This document shows positions 49,279-61,071 of a stretch of 64,000 nucleotides of DNA, in pieces. Below the pieces are notes generated by a model. That model was not told where the DNA came from. It saw only the letters and a list, made by a program, of their open reading frames with translations, and searched no databases. Within the stretch, counting starts at the first letter, position 1. Each line of letters begins with the position of its first letter. The position numbers and the translations under genes are program-made. The stretch comes from Eretmocerus hayati (Eukaryota > Arthropoda > Insecta > Hymenoptera > Aphelinidae): NCBI GenBank assembly GCA_029851415.1, contig CM056743.1:78014186-78078185 (forward strand), read 5' to 3'.

Positions 49279-50627
49279 ATTACTGTCTTCTCAGATACTT
49301 GTTTCTATCGTCACCTCTCAAATGCCAACTTGGTGGCAACCAAGCTTGCAATACTATTGTGGGACGCAGCAAGGTCTCAAATAGTATAGAAATCCTCGTT
49401 CGTAAGCGATATCACGACACTGTCGAGTTTACTGTTCAAGGCATGCATTCGAGAGCTGGTAAGTGTTTAGAAATTAGCTTGCGTGGGCATCTTTGAATCC
49501 GACCGAGAGATACAGATTTTGGATCGTGAGCAGAAGCATCGATAGGCCAGAATTGCTTGCTCGTGGTATTCGACAACAGTAAAAGGGTGGAGTGCGATTC
49601 AGGAGTACAATATCAGAACTAAATATCCGAGTGAAATATTCGAGTCGAATTTCAGAGTAAAATATTCGAGTCTAATTTTAGAGTATAATTTTCGAGTCTT
49701 ATTTTAGATGAGAAATTTAGAGTCAAAAATTTGAGTAAAATATTCGAGATAAACATTACTGTCTCTTCAGATACTTGTTTCTATCGTCACCTCTCATATG
49801 CGAACTTGGTGGCAACCAAGCTTGCAATACTATTGTGGGACGCAGCAAGGTCTCAAATAGTATAGAAGTCCTCGTTCGTAAGCGATATCACGACACTGTC
49901 GAGTTCACTGTTCAAGGCATGCATTCGAGAGCTGGTAAGTGTTTAGAAATTAGTTTGCGTGAGCATCTTTGAATCCGACCGAGAGATACAGATTTTGGAT
50001 CGTGAGCAGAAGCATCGATAGGCCAGAATTGCTTTCTCGTGGTATTCGACAACAGTAAAAGGGTGGAGTGCGATTCTGGAGTACAATATCAGAACTAAAT
50101 ATCCGAGTGAAATATTCGAGTCGAATTTCAGAGTAAAATATTCGAGTCTAATTTTAGAGTATAATTTTCGAGTCTTATTTTAGATGAGAAATTTAGAGTC
50201 AAAAATTTGAGTAAAATATTCGAGATAAACATTACTGTCTCTTCAGATACTTGTTTCTATCGTCACCTCTCATATGCGAACTTGGTGGCAACCAAGCTTG
50301 CAATACTATTGTGGGACGCAGCAAGGTCTCAAATAGTATAGAAGTCCTCGTTCGTAAGCGATATCACGACACTGTCGAGTTCACTGTTCAAGGCATGCAT
50401 TCGAGAGCTGGTAAGTGTTTAGAAATTAGTTTGCGTGAGCATCTTTGAATCCGACCGAGAGATACAGATTTTGGATCGTGAGCAGAAGCATCGATAGGCC
50501 AGAATTGCTTTCTCGTGGTATTCGACAACAGTAAAAGGGTGGAGTGCGATTCTGGAGTACAATATCAGAACTAAATATCCGAGTGAAATATTCGAGTCGA
50601 ATTTCAGAGTAAAATAATCGAGACAAT
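49279..50627 (+). repeat. 476 bp tandem repeat, three copies
   Basis: Copies start at 49,279, 49,755 and 50,231, exactly 476 bp apart; the third is cut to about 397 bp. Each contains a segment absent from the 198 bp unit (CACCTCTCA.ATGC.AACTTG through GGCCAGAATTGCT), then the TCGTGGTATT.CACAACAGTA type sequence shared with the 198 bp unit. A 65-codon frame is preserved in all three copies but has no ATG start, so it is taken as incidental. Confidence 0.92.
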
Positions 50628-50905
50628 TATTCCTGTCTTCACAGATAATCGTTTCTATTCTCATCACTCACCTGCGAACCCGGACCCATCAAACTCGCAA
50701 CACCACCATAAAACTCAGCCAGGAATAGAACAGTATAGCAATACTTGCTCGTAGGCATCGGCTAGCCAAGCTACATTTCATTCTCTTGGCATTCCACACG
50801 TGCATCAATTCGGAGTGTATTATTGGAGCCGCATATTGGAGTGTAATACCCGAGTAGAAAATTAGAATCAAATTGAGAGTTTGAGTCACATTCATGGCTA
50901 CGCGA
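50628..50905 (+). repeat. diverged fourth copy of the 476 bp unit
   Basis: The order of words follows the 476 bp unit with many substitutions: GTTTCTATTCTCATCACTCA, CCTGCGAACCCGG, AATAGAACAGTATAGCAATA, CTTGCTCGTAGGCATCG, then TTGGCATTCCACACGT and GGAGTGTATTATTGGAG. It is an older decayed copy at the array edge. Confidence 0.6.
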
Positions 50906-52121
50906 GCACACCTACAAATAAGCTGTTTCTGCGTCCAGGCGTATAAAACAGCATATGATATTCCAGCGCACGTCAAACTTATAATATTTCAAAATGTTCA
51001 ATATTCTACATTTGCAAATCATGTTGTTGAATTTTTCTATTTCCTTAGACAAAATGATGTCTTTCACTTTCGTAGTGAGCGTATCGAGAATCCCAAGTGC
51101 GAATCGTCGCCGTTCGCCGTTTTTGGGATAATTTTATAGGTGTCCTTAGTAAAGAATAATCGAAGAAATTATGAAGTCAGCTCCCTTATTGCAGCTTCCA
51201 ACGACGAATAATTTAAGAGAAATCAACCTGCTCCTGAATGCGTTCTGTCACATTGAATTTCTTAGTGGAAAACCTTTTATGCAGTCACGATAAACGAATT
51301 TGATCAAGAAGAGGCGACTAGAGCAATTGAGGACGGAGAGGCGGGATTGGTCACGACAGCACCGCTTACCAGCTATAACTCACAGCTCTCTCCCAAAGAC
51401 GAAGCATCTGTCGAAGCCATTCCATCCAAATTCTTTCACTTTCTCGGAGTCATTTAAAGAGTTGCTTTGCGAAAGAATTCGAGCCTAGCTAGAACCTCAT
51501 CGATACATCGTCGGCACGAAATCTAGCTTTGTCAGTCCTTATAGATGAAATGGTCGGCTGTTTGGTTTCATGACGAACAGATTTGATACTTCGTTTGGCA
51601 GAACGGTAATACATATATTAGCATCGTCATACATAAGAAATGTCCTTAGGCAACTACATGTACGTGCAACATGTATTTCAGGTGCACAAAACCATCAAGC
51701 AGAGGCAATCATTTCGAACGCAAAAGAGCATATTTTAGACATAGTAGAGAGCATTTAGCACTTTCGTGTGCTGCAAAGGGCAAACGTGCCGATTTACAAC
51801 GTGGCCATCATTGCTCTTCGGCTACGGGTATTTGAGATGAAAGTGCGGCGTGTTTGTAATCCTAGATTTTCTTTCGCTTGCGATAATATCATTTTCCGAC
51901 ATCCGGAAGTAAAAATTTTGTGTCAGTGAGTATTGTTTCGTTCAGATAAGATCACGTGAACTCAACTACAAACTCACTTTCTCTATTGACGCGTCACTTA
52001 TCGAATAATAAGAATGATCAAAACCTACATAAACCATAACTCCGCATTCCCATCGGGAACTCTCCGCAATTTTCACGAATTCCAAAATACATACCACTAT
52101 GCGCCTACTAAGATGCCGAAA
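50906..52121. other. unannotated stretch
   Basis: No gene recognised. A patch at about 51,160-51,280 reads as a short protein-like peptide (MKSAPLLQLPTTNNLREINL) that vaguely recalls retroelement gag proteins, but it is too short to assign. Confidence 0.25.
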
Positions 52122-52998
52122 ATGACGATTCGATTTTCATCTCAAGTTGCTTCGATAATTTGGAAATTGAAGCTTCAGAAAGTTACTCCAACAAATAATG
52201 AACTAATTGAACAAGGCACATGTTTTCAGCATTCACTCGCTTTGCAAGTACAGCTGAACCATATAGTCATACACGTGCATCGTTGTCGGATCACCCCTCA
52301 TCTGCTTCAATTTTCCTTAAGTACTCATTAAATATTACATCGTGAATATAACTTACATTTCACCAAACGTGATGAAAAATATTTTTTCAGCCCAAGATCT
52401 ACACGTGAGACAAATGACGATTCGATTTTCATCTCAAGTTGCTTTCATAACTTGGAAATTGAAGCTTCAGAAAGTTACTCCAACAAATAATGAACTAATT
52501 GAACAAGGCACATGTTTTCAGCATTCACTCGCTTTGCAAGTACAGCTGAACCATATAGTCATACACGTGCATCGTTGTTGGATCACCCCTCATCTGCTTC
52601 AATTTTCCTTAAGTACACATTAAATATTACATCGTGAATATAACTTACATTTCATCAAACGTGATGAAAAATATTTTTTCAGCCCAAGATCTACACGTGA
52701 GACAAATGACGATTCGATTTTCATCTCAAGTTGCTTTCATAACTTGGAAATTGAAGCTTCAGAAAGTTACTCCAACAAATAATGAACTAATTGAATAAGG
52801 CACATGTTTTCAGCATTTACTTGCTTTGCAAGTACAGCTGAACCATATAGTCATACACGTGCATCGTTGTTGGATCACCCCTCATCTGCTTCAATTTTCC
52901 TTAAGTACACTTTAAATATTACACCGTGAATATAAGATAGAATTCATCATACATGATGAAAAATATTTTTTCAGCCAAAGATCTACACGTCAGACCAA
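52122..52998 (+). repeat. 292 bp tandem repeat, three copies
   Basis: The landmark ATGACGATTCGATTTTCATC starts at 52,122, 52,414 and 52,706, exactly 292 bp apart. Copies differ by few substitutions. Each ends with AATATTTTTTCAGCC.AAGAT. The third copy diverges near 52,985, just downstream of the stop codon of the minus-strand gene. The weak open frames inside (93-105 codons) are repeat by-products. Confidence 0.92.
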
Positions 52999-53038
52999 TA
53001 GTCATGTGAACTTGAATGTCTGCATGCTCATCATCCTT

Positions 53039-56000
53039 CTAAGCAGAGCTTGATCCAGAATCGGAGTCCGATGAAGTTGAGCTTGAACCAGAGGTCGAGT
53101 CTGAATCACTCTCGGAGTCGGAGTTTGCATCGTCGTCCTCGACTTTGTTCTTTCTCTTTTCTTCTTTCTTCTGCAAGCGTAATGCATTCTTTTTTGCACC
53201 TGAAAAAGTATTCGACCAAATCAATGTTAATGGTACACAAGCATTCGAACCTAAGAGGGAATACTGTCAATTTCATTATAAACAGGAGAGGGAAAGCATT
53301 AAAAAAGGATTGCAGAAGATTTTCGAGGCCAATATGTACTTTCCGATGACATCCTGTTTTGACTAAGCTATGGCATTGAGCGTGGGATTTTTCAAAATTG
53401 ATATTACAAATGACTCAGGACAAAGAGTTGGTGGGTATCGACCAATTACCTATTGGGCTAAGCTATATTTTGCTTTCAAAAAAACAGGTTTTCTCTGAGA
53501 CAAAGTAAAGCTGAAATACATACATTATCTGCGTCGAACGATCACTATAGGTTGTCAAGACAAAATTTTCAGTTACCAGTGGTCAAAGCTCTCTCATCAT
53601 TACCTTTTCCAATGTACCTTAGTTATAATGAGGTTACAAATAAATTTTCCTCAATTTGTGGGCAAACAATGAAAGAAATACTCAGCGAACTACTCGCTCT
53701 TTCATAACAGGCAAAATGTGCTGAGACTCTAACATTTTATGTCCTGCAAAGAGTGAACTTTGCACAACAACTAAGGTGAAACGAAATATTCCAACAGGCA
53801 ACTTTTCCTTCATTCTACTCAACATCAGGTACACACAATGAATGTCATCGGATAGAATCAACTTCATGAAATGCAACCCGCAACTAAAATTGAACAAGAT
53901 GGATGGAATTAAAATGCGTTGTGGCGCGTAGCTGGCGAGTATCCAAAAAAAAATATCGCAGCGCGGCCGTATTTTCTTTCGCAATGAAACATTAATGTAC
54001 ACGTCAGCCAAGTCCACAAGCAAGAGGTTATTCAAGAAGTTTGCATGAAACGAATACAACGCGCTCACATCCAGACTTCATCTTTCATTGCCCCATTCTT
54101 ACCTTCGATTTTCTTTTTTTCATGTGTAAATGCGGTGGAACACGTACTACCAATGATAGGTCGCCACCGTTTAAACTCTCGTTCAAGTCTTTCACCTTTG
54201 AACACTTTCTCACAGTGAGCTCTATATGCCTCTGTAACAAAAAGAAAAGGATGATAATTATCCGAGCAAAGTGTTCAAAATTACATCTTTTCATTGCATT
54301 ACTACCCAAGATTCTATGAGCATGCCATCATCGACCTGCAGAAAATTACTGGTTGTTATTACATGTCACGTAATCAGTTCAACCAATCAAGTTCTCTGAT
54401 GCACTGGCTTTCGTAGATCTAACTCGAACAGATGCATTAGCAAAATCTTCATTCCAACACGGCTTAGAGTCTATTTTACACAACGAAAAGTTAAGTGATG
54501 TTTGTTGCCAAAGTCTCAAACGATCGAATGTCAGCGTATATGTGACTGAAAAACTTGGAGAAGTTACACTGTCTACTCAGAAATATTATGAAAGACGCAT
54601 ACATTGAAATTCAGGTGAAGAAAACTCACACAAAAGTGGTGACCGAAGCCAATGTGTTTTACATCGTAATACAACAGAATGTTTGCACATTCAATAGACA
54701 ATAGAAATTCGCTTTGGATTATACCGTAAAAAAATCAGAATATCCCCAAATTAAGGCACAGTTTCACCTACCTCTCAAGCAACACAGCTTGTCTGGGCTC
54801 ACTACTTTTCTGGGTGACCTCCCTTCCAAACACTGGGCTCTCTGCTCATCCAGTGTCCTATTACACAGCTCACGCGCTTGATACATGTACTTGGTTAGGG
54901 CTCGTAGGTAGGTTTTTCCTTTCATATGCTTGATTTTCTTGTCATAGGTTCTCTTAAGGATACGCTTGCCAAACCTGACGTGAAACCATTCAACCTAGTG
55001 ATGAGAAACATATACGTGCATCAATAAGTAAGGAAATAATGTCTCTTTATAACAAGCCAAGAAAATTTAGGCAGTTGCATGAATTGAGTACAACTTGCTG
55101 AAGTGTTGGGAAATAATCAAGATAAGATTGCCAATACATCTGGATAAAGTACTTACTTCCTCATTTGTTGTGGGATTTTTGATAGTGAATGCAGTCATAG
55201 GTGCCACCCCTAATTCTTCTTCAGCTTTCAAGAACTTCTGCATGCATTTGTCGCTGAATTCTTCTCCCTCCTTTTTATTTTTCTTCTTTTTTTTGTTCTT
55301 TTTCCTTCTCTTCTTCTCCTTTCCAAGGTCTTCTCTCTTACTTTTTTTGCACGGTGGCTCGTTAGGATTTTGTAAGGTAGCCTCACACCGTTGATCAGCA
55401 TCAGTGCCTGGGTAATCAAAATCATTTCACCTAATGCTGCAGATATGTATGAAATAAATTACTCACCTGTATTGAGCACTCCTGACTGGACATTTGTTTT
55501 GGGTAACGTGTTATCACTATTTTTTCGTTCAACAATATCTACACTTTTCTGCTCCAAAATTCCATATTCTATCAGTTTTCTCCCCTTACGCACATCATTT
55601 TCAATTTCACCTACAATATTATTTTTCAATAAAATTATTACTGTCAGCCCAAGAGCAACATCACATCATTGTCAAACATCGTAACTCACCTTGATTCATG
55701 TCCAATGGTTGGACGTCATGTTCTATTAGGTCATCAGGTGTCTCCAAATTATAAAAATATAGTTTTTTACAGGCTGGAGTTTTGTTTGAACTTACTTTCA
55801 AAACTTTAGGTTCTTCATCTTTATTTTCCACGGGCACATTCATGTTTGCAACTGCAACACAAGTAAGATGAATTAATGAAAAATAAATGGAAGAGCATCA
55901 TATAAAATTGCAAGTAATCATGACCCATTTACCTATTTTAGCATTCGGCATTTCCACTATCTCCTTTGATTCAGAAGCATATAATAACTTAGTTCCGTAA

Positions 56001-57490
56001 GACTCTGGTTCATCTTCCGAACAATGCGCTGGCACAATATCCTTAGATAATTTCAATTTCAATTCCTCTGCCTGCTTTTCCAGTACATGTATCCTCTTTG
56101 CCAGCATCTCCTCTCTCAGCAAAGATTGTTGCAGTTTCTCCAAGCTAGCAGATTTTGATGGTGATGAGGCGCCACTTTTCTCGTTCTGATCATGTTCGTG
56201 ATCCAGAGGGGATTCTTGCCTTGGCTCAACCTCTACATCTTGGTCATACACAGGTTTAACTTGTTCTGCAGCTATGTTTTTCAAATATTTCTCGTCTCCC
56301 GAGTCTAGCACTCTTGGCTTAGGAAGATTAGTTTTCTGGAACAGTTTGTAAATAAGCAGTTAATACAGTTTCACATATAAACCACAATGTTTAATACATA
56401 TTCAAAGTGAATAACAGTCCAGTTGGAACTTGCACGGCAGAATTGAATCCTCTTTGAAGTACACCATGAAATATCTCATATTTTTTATAATTCATTTCGG
56501 AGACCAGTTTTTTCATTGAAAATAGAGCATGGAAATGGTGTACAAAGACAATCATGTACTTTATAGTAACATTTTGAACGAATGTGCATGTAATTGTTCT
56601 TGCCTTTTTCTTTCTCTTTTTCTTTGTCCTGCACTCTTGGTTACTACCTTCACTTGAACTTGAATTATAATGTACAGCATCATTTTCCTCCATCTTTTTT
56701 TTCAACTTTACGTGCCTTCTCTCTTCATCGTCATCACTCCCATGTACATACTTCTCATCATCTCTATCGTGCCCCTTCTTCTTTTTCTTCTTTTTCTTCT
56801 TTTTGGCCCTCTCCCAATGCTCAACCTCGCTGACTTGATCATCTTCAATTCTTTCATCATCCTCATCGTTAATGCCCTGTCTGTCCCTCTCCATTACTTT
56901 CGGCATAACATCTGATTCTCGTTTTATTGTTTTAATTACTCTCTTCTCTGCCATTTTCTCTTCTACATCCTCCACAGAAACTGAAAAGTAAAGGAATTAC
57001 ATGTACAAACACAATTCATCTCAAGTATTATGTACATGTCTCCTACGATCAAGACAGTCAGCCAACAACATCTCACAGTGACTTGAGATGATATTACATA
57101 CATTCAAATCTGTTTCAAGAATTACTATTTAATCGTCTCCATACAATTGAACTCTTCTAAGTCACACTGGAATTGATAGTACAAACAACATCATGTGACA
57201 TTGACAATCAAGTTTGGGTCACTGCTGCAAACGCAATATCAATAGGCATATCTCAATGAGTAAATACAAATATAATGATGCTTACTCCCTGGATGACAGA
57301 CTTGAGCTGCCCTCTCCACTACCTCACCTGCTGCTGTCGTGTACTCTACAAAGTAAAACTTTTCTTTTGAATTCGGGTCATACCCCCTGACCTTATCCAC
57401 CGCCATGATCTCCGGCTTAGGGCCAATGCGGTTGTCGATGAACCAAACACAGACGAATTTAATTTCTTCATTTTCCATCTCGTCCTCCAT
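53039..57490 (-). CDS. nine-exon gene, lysine-rich probable nuclear protein of unknown function
   Basis: Coding exons, 5' to 3' on the minus strand: 57,490-57,286; 56,980-56,604; 56,335-55,933; 55,851-55,690; 55,610-55,467; 55,407-55,157; 54,994-54,772; 54,231-54,103; 53,199-53,039. Phases join exactly, giving 684 codons plus TAG. All introns are GT-AG except intron 2, whose donor is AAG|GCAAGA (GC-AG). Introns range from 59 bp (intron 5) to about 900 bp (intron 8). The protein starts MEDEMENEEIKFVCVWFIDN, a compact N-terminal module (to about residue 68). A charged region follows with a run of about ten lysines (near 128-138), a predicted coiled coil (about 258-291), a second basic cluster in exon 6 (about 455-475, nuclear-localisation-like), a globular segment (about 480-631) containing EVEWFHVRFGKRILKRTYDK and PDKLCCLREAYRAHCEK, and a Ser/Asp-rich tail (about 655-684). 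I do not recognise the family. The layout suggests a chromatin or nucleic-acid-associated protein; that is inference. Confidence 0.75.
56600..56608 (-). other. GC-AG splice donor of intron 2
   Basis: Exon 2 appears to end at AAAAAG|GCAAGAAC. The match to the AG|GCAAG consensus and exact phase agreement with exon 3 (TTCCAG|AAAACT) support a GC-AG intron. No suitable GT donor lies close by in frame. Confidence 0.6.
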
Positions 57491-57740
57491 CTGAAACCAG
57501 CGGTGGAAATTGACGCTATTATTTTCGCCGTTGATGCGATGTAATTAATTACCACAAACAACACAGATAAGCACCAAAAAGCTAACGCAACGAGATTCAT
57601 GATTACAAGTCAATTCAGTCATTAGTCATCGAACGTTTTATTATTTCACATGAGACGTAATCGAAAAATTTCGGACCAATGATGTGACGATATAATCGTC
57701 ACAGCCTTTTGGGGTTTGAATAAATGTGACTCTCTCGTCA
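57491..57740. promoter_or_regulatory. upstream region of the nine-exon gene
   Basis: The ATG is preceded immediately by CTGGTTTCAG, which could be a 3' splice site, so an untranslated first exon further upstream is possible. No TATA box or initiator was identified with confidence. Confidence 0.25.
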
Positions 57741-58660
57741 TGCCTCGAGCAGCAGCCTCAAAACCGAGTATTCACGGGGAATACTTCTTTTTTTTGTTGA
57801 GGTGCTGCTGCTCGAGGCGACGATGACGACGGCCGAGACATCGAGTTGCCGCGACCGCGAGTATGCCTGCGGGCCGGCAACCCCACCCGCACCGCTAATC
57901 GCCGCGGGCATCACACCGTAGGAGGCCGGCGGTCGACGACGACGACAACAATGTAGGAGAATTATGCCCCGGGTGGGCTACCCGGGTACACAAGGCCGCG
58001 CACATGCCCCTTGCCGTGACCACCACTATGATGTATCCGTGGTGTACCTATTATGGTACACCTGGATACGGGCCGAACAAAGGATGCTGGTGGTAACAAC
58101 CGGGGCCCGCAGACCCCGTGCTGCATCCCCCGCACACCCTCCGGATGTCACCCGATCTGCGTCCCACCGTGTATGCGAGATTGTCGTGGTGTATACGACA
58201 AGGCCAGGGCGTCCTTCTCAGGACGACGAAGAGGAAGATGACAACGAGCACGAGTGATTATGGCCAGCGGGTGATGCTGCATGATCCGTGCAGCACATCC
58301 TGGGCTTGCTGCCATCCGGACCTAGGTCCCATACGCAGCAGCCCAGTATCAGCTGCACCTTGGTTATGTGAAGTTATGCGTACATGCAGCACTTGCTGCC
58401 TGCACCCACGCATAACGTGGCCGAAAATGCACCCGCGCACGATCACACCACCACGTATGCGGTCACCCACGACACCGGTGACGCGCAGGCCGACGTGGGT
58501 GAGCCTGGGCGGCTCACCAGGAGACATAACGACGGAGCTGATGTTGACGCGTGATCGTGCAGACGACGTACTGGCAACTTGTTGCTACCGTGGTGATGGC
58601 GCCACCGGACGGCGTACCGACATCAGGGCAGGCCGTTACTGAAATAGGCCGATAGTAAAA
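57741..58660. other. GC- and CpG-rich island
   Basis: Composition shifts sharply to GC-rich, CpG-rich DNA upstream of the minus-strand gene. It contains small hairpins: CCTCGAGCAGCAGC near 57,743 faces GCTGCTGCTCGAGG near 57,806, and GGTGTACC-TATTAT-GGTACACC lies near 58,041. Open frames of 60-174 codons on both strands are expected from GC-rich sequence and none is recognised. It could be a promoter-associated island or a GC-rich repeat insertion. Confidence 0.4.
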
Positions 58661-60180
58661 TTGATGCCGACCCGGACATCGGCCTCTGGGTAGAAAATGA
58701 TGCTGCAGACGACACACGCATATATACCTATGTGTGTGTGAGGCCGAGATACTGATTGTAGTAGTATGTTATGTACATATGAGCGTGCCGGGAATGTGCA
58801 GAGGCTCATATAGATATACTGATGGATGGGAAGTACTATATAGCTATAGTACTACAGGCCGAGAATAGATATAGGTATACAAGGCCACGTAACGAACATC
58901 GGGCGCAGTGAAAGGCCGAAACTGGAGGCAATGCGAGCTGCGCAGCGCCTCCACGCCGGTCGATGCTTATTATAAGTGCAAGTGAGATAAAAGACAGTAC
59001 GAGTGGAGGCCAAAGGCAGTGCCGTACATATGTTTCCGTGCTGTTTGGCCGTATAATTCCGTGAATTCCGTGCGCATGCTGGCCGCAATGTGCCCTTACG
59101 CACTTCAAATTTTGCCGCGCAGCCCCGATAGAGGGTGCTGCCAGTGTTCCGGACAGAATTTATTGGGCCAATCAGAGAGCGTCTTCTTCGTTGAAGAAGA
59201 CGGAACTTCAACTGGAAGAAGAAGCCGGCCATTAGGCCACTTGTGGATCGGACGTTGTCTTACGCGCACGTGCTTGTGCTCCGCTCGTCTTCACCGCCGG
59301 GTGGAATTGCCGTGTGTTCCCCAGGAGTCCCGGAGGACAGCACACGAGACTTCAAGAGTCTTTATAAATCATAACCAGAGAATATTGATTATCGAAAGTG
59401 ATTGAAAATAACGATGAGTCCTCTTATTGCTCATTTTATTAATGTGAATTCCCTCGTCCTGGCCGAAACTTGAGCCTCGTGCGCGCGTATCCCCTGCCGA
59501 CTCCCAGCCGATCCGGACTCCTGGGGGACCACGTGCTAAGGCCGAACAGTGCGGGAAAATTGTAGCACGCCCTGGGGGCCGCGAATTGTGACCAGAGGCC
59601 GAAGTCGAGGTGAATCCTCGTGAAGACATAGTGCGCGGAGCATATAGTGCCGTCGGGGGGAAAAGTCGCGTGGAAATTTGGGGTTGCTGTCGTCCGGACG
59701 ACGACGAGCAAGGCCGTACCATCGGTGGATCGCCACCCTGAGTAACCGCGGAGTACTTGGCCAGTCAAATCCGGTGATTGCGAAGCTCGGGCACCATAAA
59801 TTGGAGCAGTTGGCCATTGTCCCAACGTGAAAAATATTCGTAGCGTGGGGCGGCCATTTTAATTGAATTTCGGAGCAGCGTGCCCCGTGAATTTTGGAGT
59901 CCATCGTGAGCGAAGTCGATTAGGCCGTTGAACAATTGACTAGGCCGATAGCGAATTGCCCAGGCCGTTAGTGAAGTGTATTTTACATTGTATTTTCAGG
60001 ATTGTGAAGTGAATTTTCGCGTTTCACAGGAAATTTTAAGAGACATTTATTGAGAAAGAGACATTTTGATGATAATTGTTGAATCTTCTCGAATATTTCT
60101 GGCCGTCGTTTGTCGGGATTTTCATATGTAGATTCATGTATCGCCGCGAAAAAGGAACGTGTACAGAATATAGGCCGAAT
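58630..60180. repeat. GGCC-dense region
   Basis: The word GGCC (usually AGGCCG or TGGCC) occurs more than 25 times in 1.5 kb, for example at 58,631, 58,647, 58,681, 58,742, 58,857, 58,883, 58,914, 59,540, 59,597, 59,923, 59,943 and 59,963. The surrounding sequence is otherwise not tandemly repeated. A perfect 9 bp inverted pair AGTACTATA/TATAGTACT is at 58,832-58,853. No recognisable protein is encoded; open frames of about 120-128 codons on the minus strand (59,369-59,904) look random. Confidence 0.35.
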
Positions 60181-61071
60181 TATATTATTGCAAAATCCTG
60201 ATTTATTATTTGGAGTGCGGGTGTGAGTTTCCCCGCCCTTTCTTCCGATTTTCAGGTGAATAAGGTAGGAAAAGAACGAGTGATGCAGTGAAGCCGAGTT
60301 GCTGTTAAAATTTAGAATTGCGTTCGCCGAACTTTGCGCGCGAGACCTGCGGTTTAGGTTCTGAGTCCGTCGAATATAAATTAGTTGTGCTGGCAATCCA
60401 TTTACCACGTTACAATGACTAACCATGCGTGCAGATTAAATTTTTTTTGTATCATAACGAAAAATATTATTCGAGGCCCTCTCGTCTGATCGTGAAGAAT
60501 ATTGCTCTTACCTTTATGATGCCGAAGACGCAAGGATTAATGAGATGAGCACAGATCCTTATCTTCTTTTGCACGATATTGTCGGCCACGTTTTTTTCGC
60601 AAATGAAAAATGATAACCTTAGTGTGCGCACGTTGCCAGTCACCTGTTGCACTCTGCTCACTGAGCTGCAGGCACTGACTTGTGGGGTGTAGGTGGGGTG
60701 TGGTGGGGTGGCACTAGGACATCTGGTCCGGGCATGCTTCATTTAGCCGTGCCATAGATCTTCCACCCGATGCTACATTCTCCGCGTGTAGGGGTCGCTG
60801 CCGTCGTTTTTCGCTTAGGGTCCCCAGATTACAACTAGCTAAGGATACACAAGAAGGATTTGTCGCCAATATACGTGGGAAGTCAAGGCGATCAAGGTTA
60901 ACCTTCAAGTTGTGTGTCGCCAATTCGAACTGAGCAGAGATACTGTGAAGGCATATCTTACGCCTAATCAAGGATCCAAAAATATCTTTGCCATCGATTC
61001 GAATTGCATAAGGTGAGTAATTTTTCCAACATATAATTTATTTATACTAACCCATCAGCCTATTATTTACG
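60181..61071. other. unannotated stretch
   Basis: No gene recognised. It includes a G/T-rich patch at 60,676-60,712 (repeats of GTGGGGTGTAGGTGGGG type). Minus-strand frames of 85-91 codons at 60,467-60,971 are not recognised. Confidence 0.25.

Noticed and set aside
49299..50448. A 65-codon frame conserved in three 476 bp copies
   Set aside because: The copies are nearly identical DNA, so conservation is expected. The frame has no ATG start and is not preserved in the diverged fourth copy.
53215..53366. A plus-strand peptide-like stretch (EYCQFHYKQERESIKKGLQK) in intron 8
   Set aside because: The composition looks coding-like, but there is no start codon, splice context or recognisable homology, and it is under 50 codons.
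53682..54068. A 128-codon minus-strand frame inside intron 8 considered as an extra exon
   Set aside because: Exon 8 (ending in phase 1) joins exon 9 directly in frame. No suitable acceptor precedes this frame, and its hydrophobic composition does not match the rest of the protein.
58118..58642. A 174-codon frame in the GC-rich island
   Set aside because: GC-rich sequence lacks stops by chance; several frames on both strands are open here and none shows a domain.
59369..59904. Three overlapping minus-strand frames of 117-128 codons
   Set aside because: Mutually overlapping in different frames, GC-rich, with no recognisable motif.
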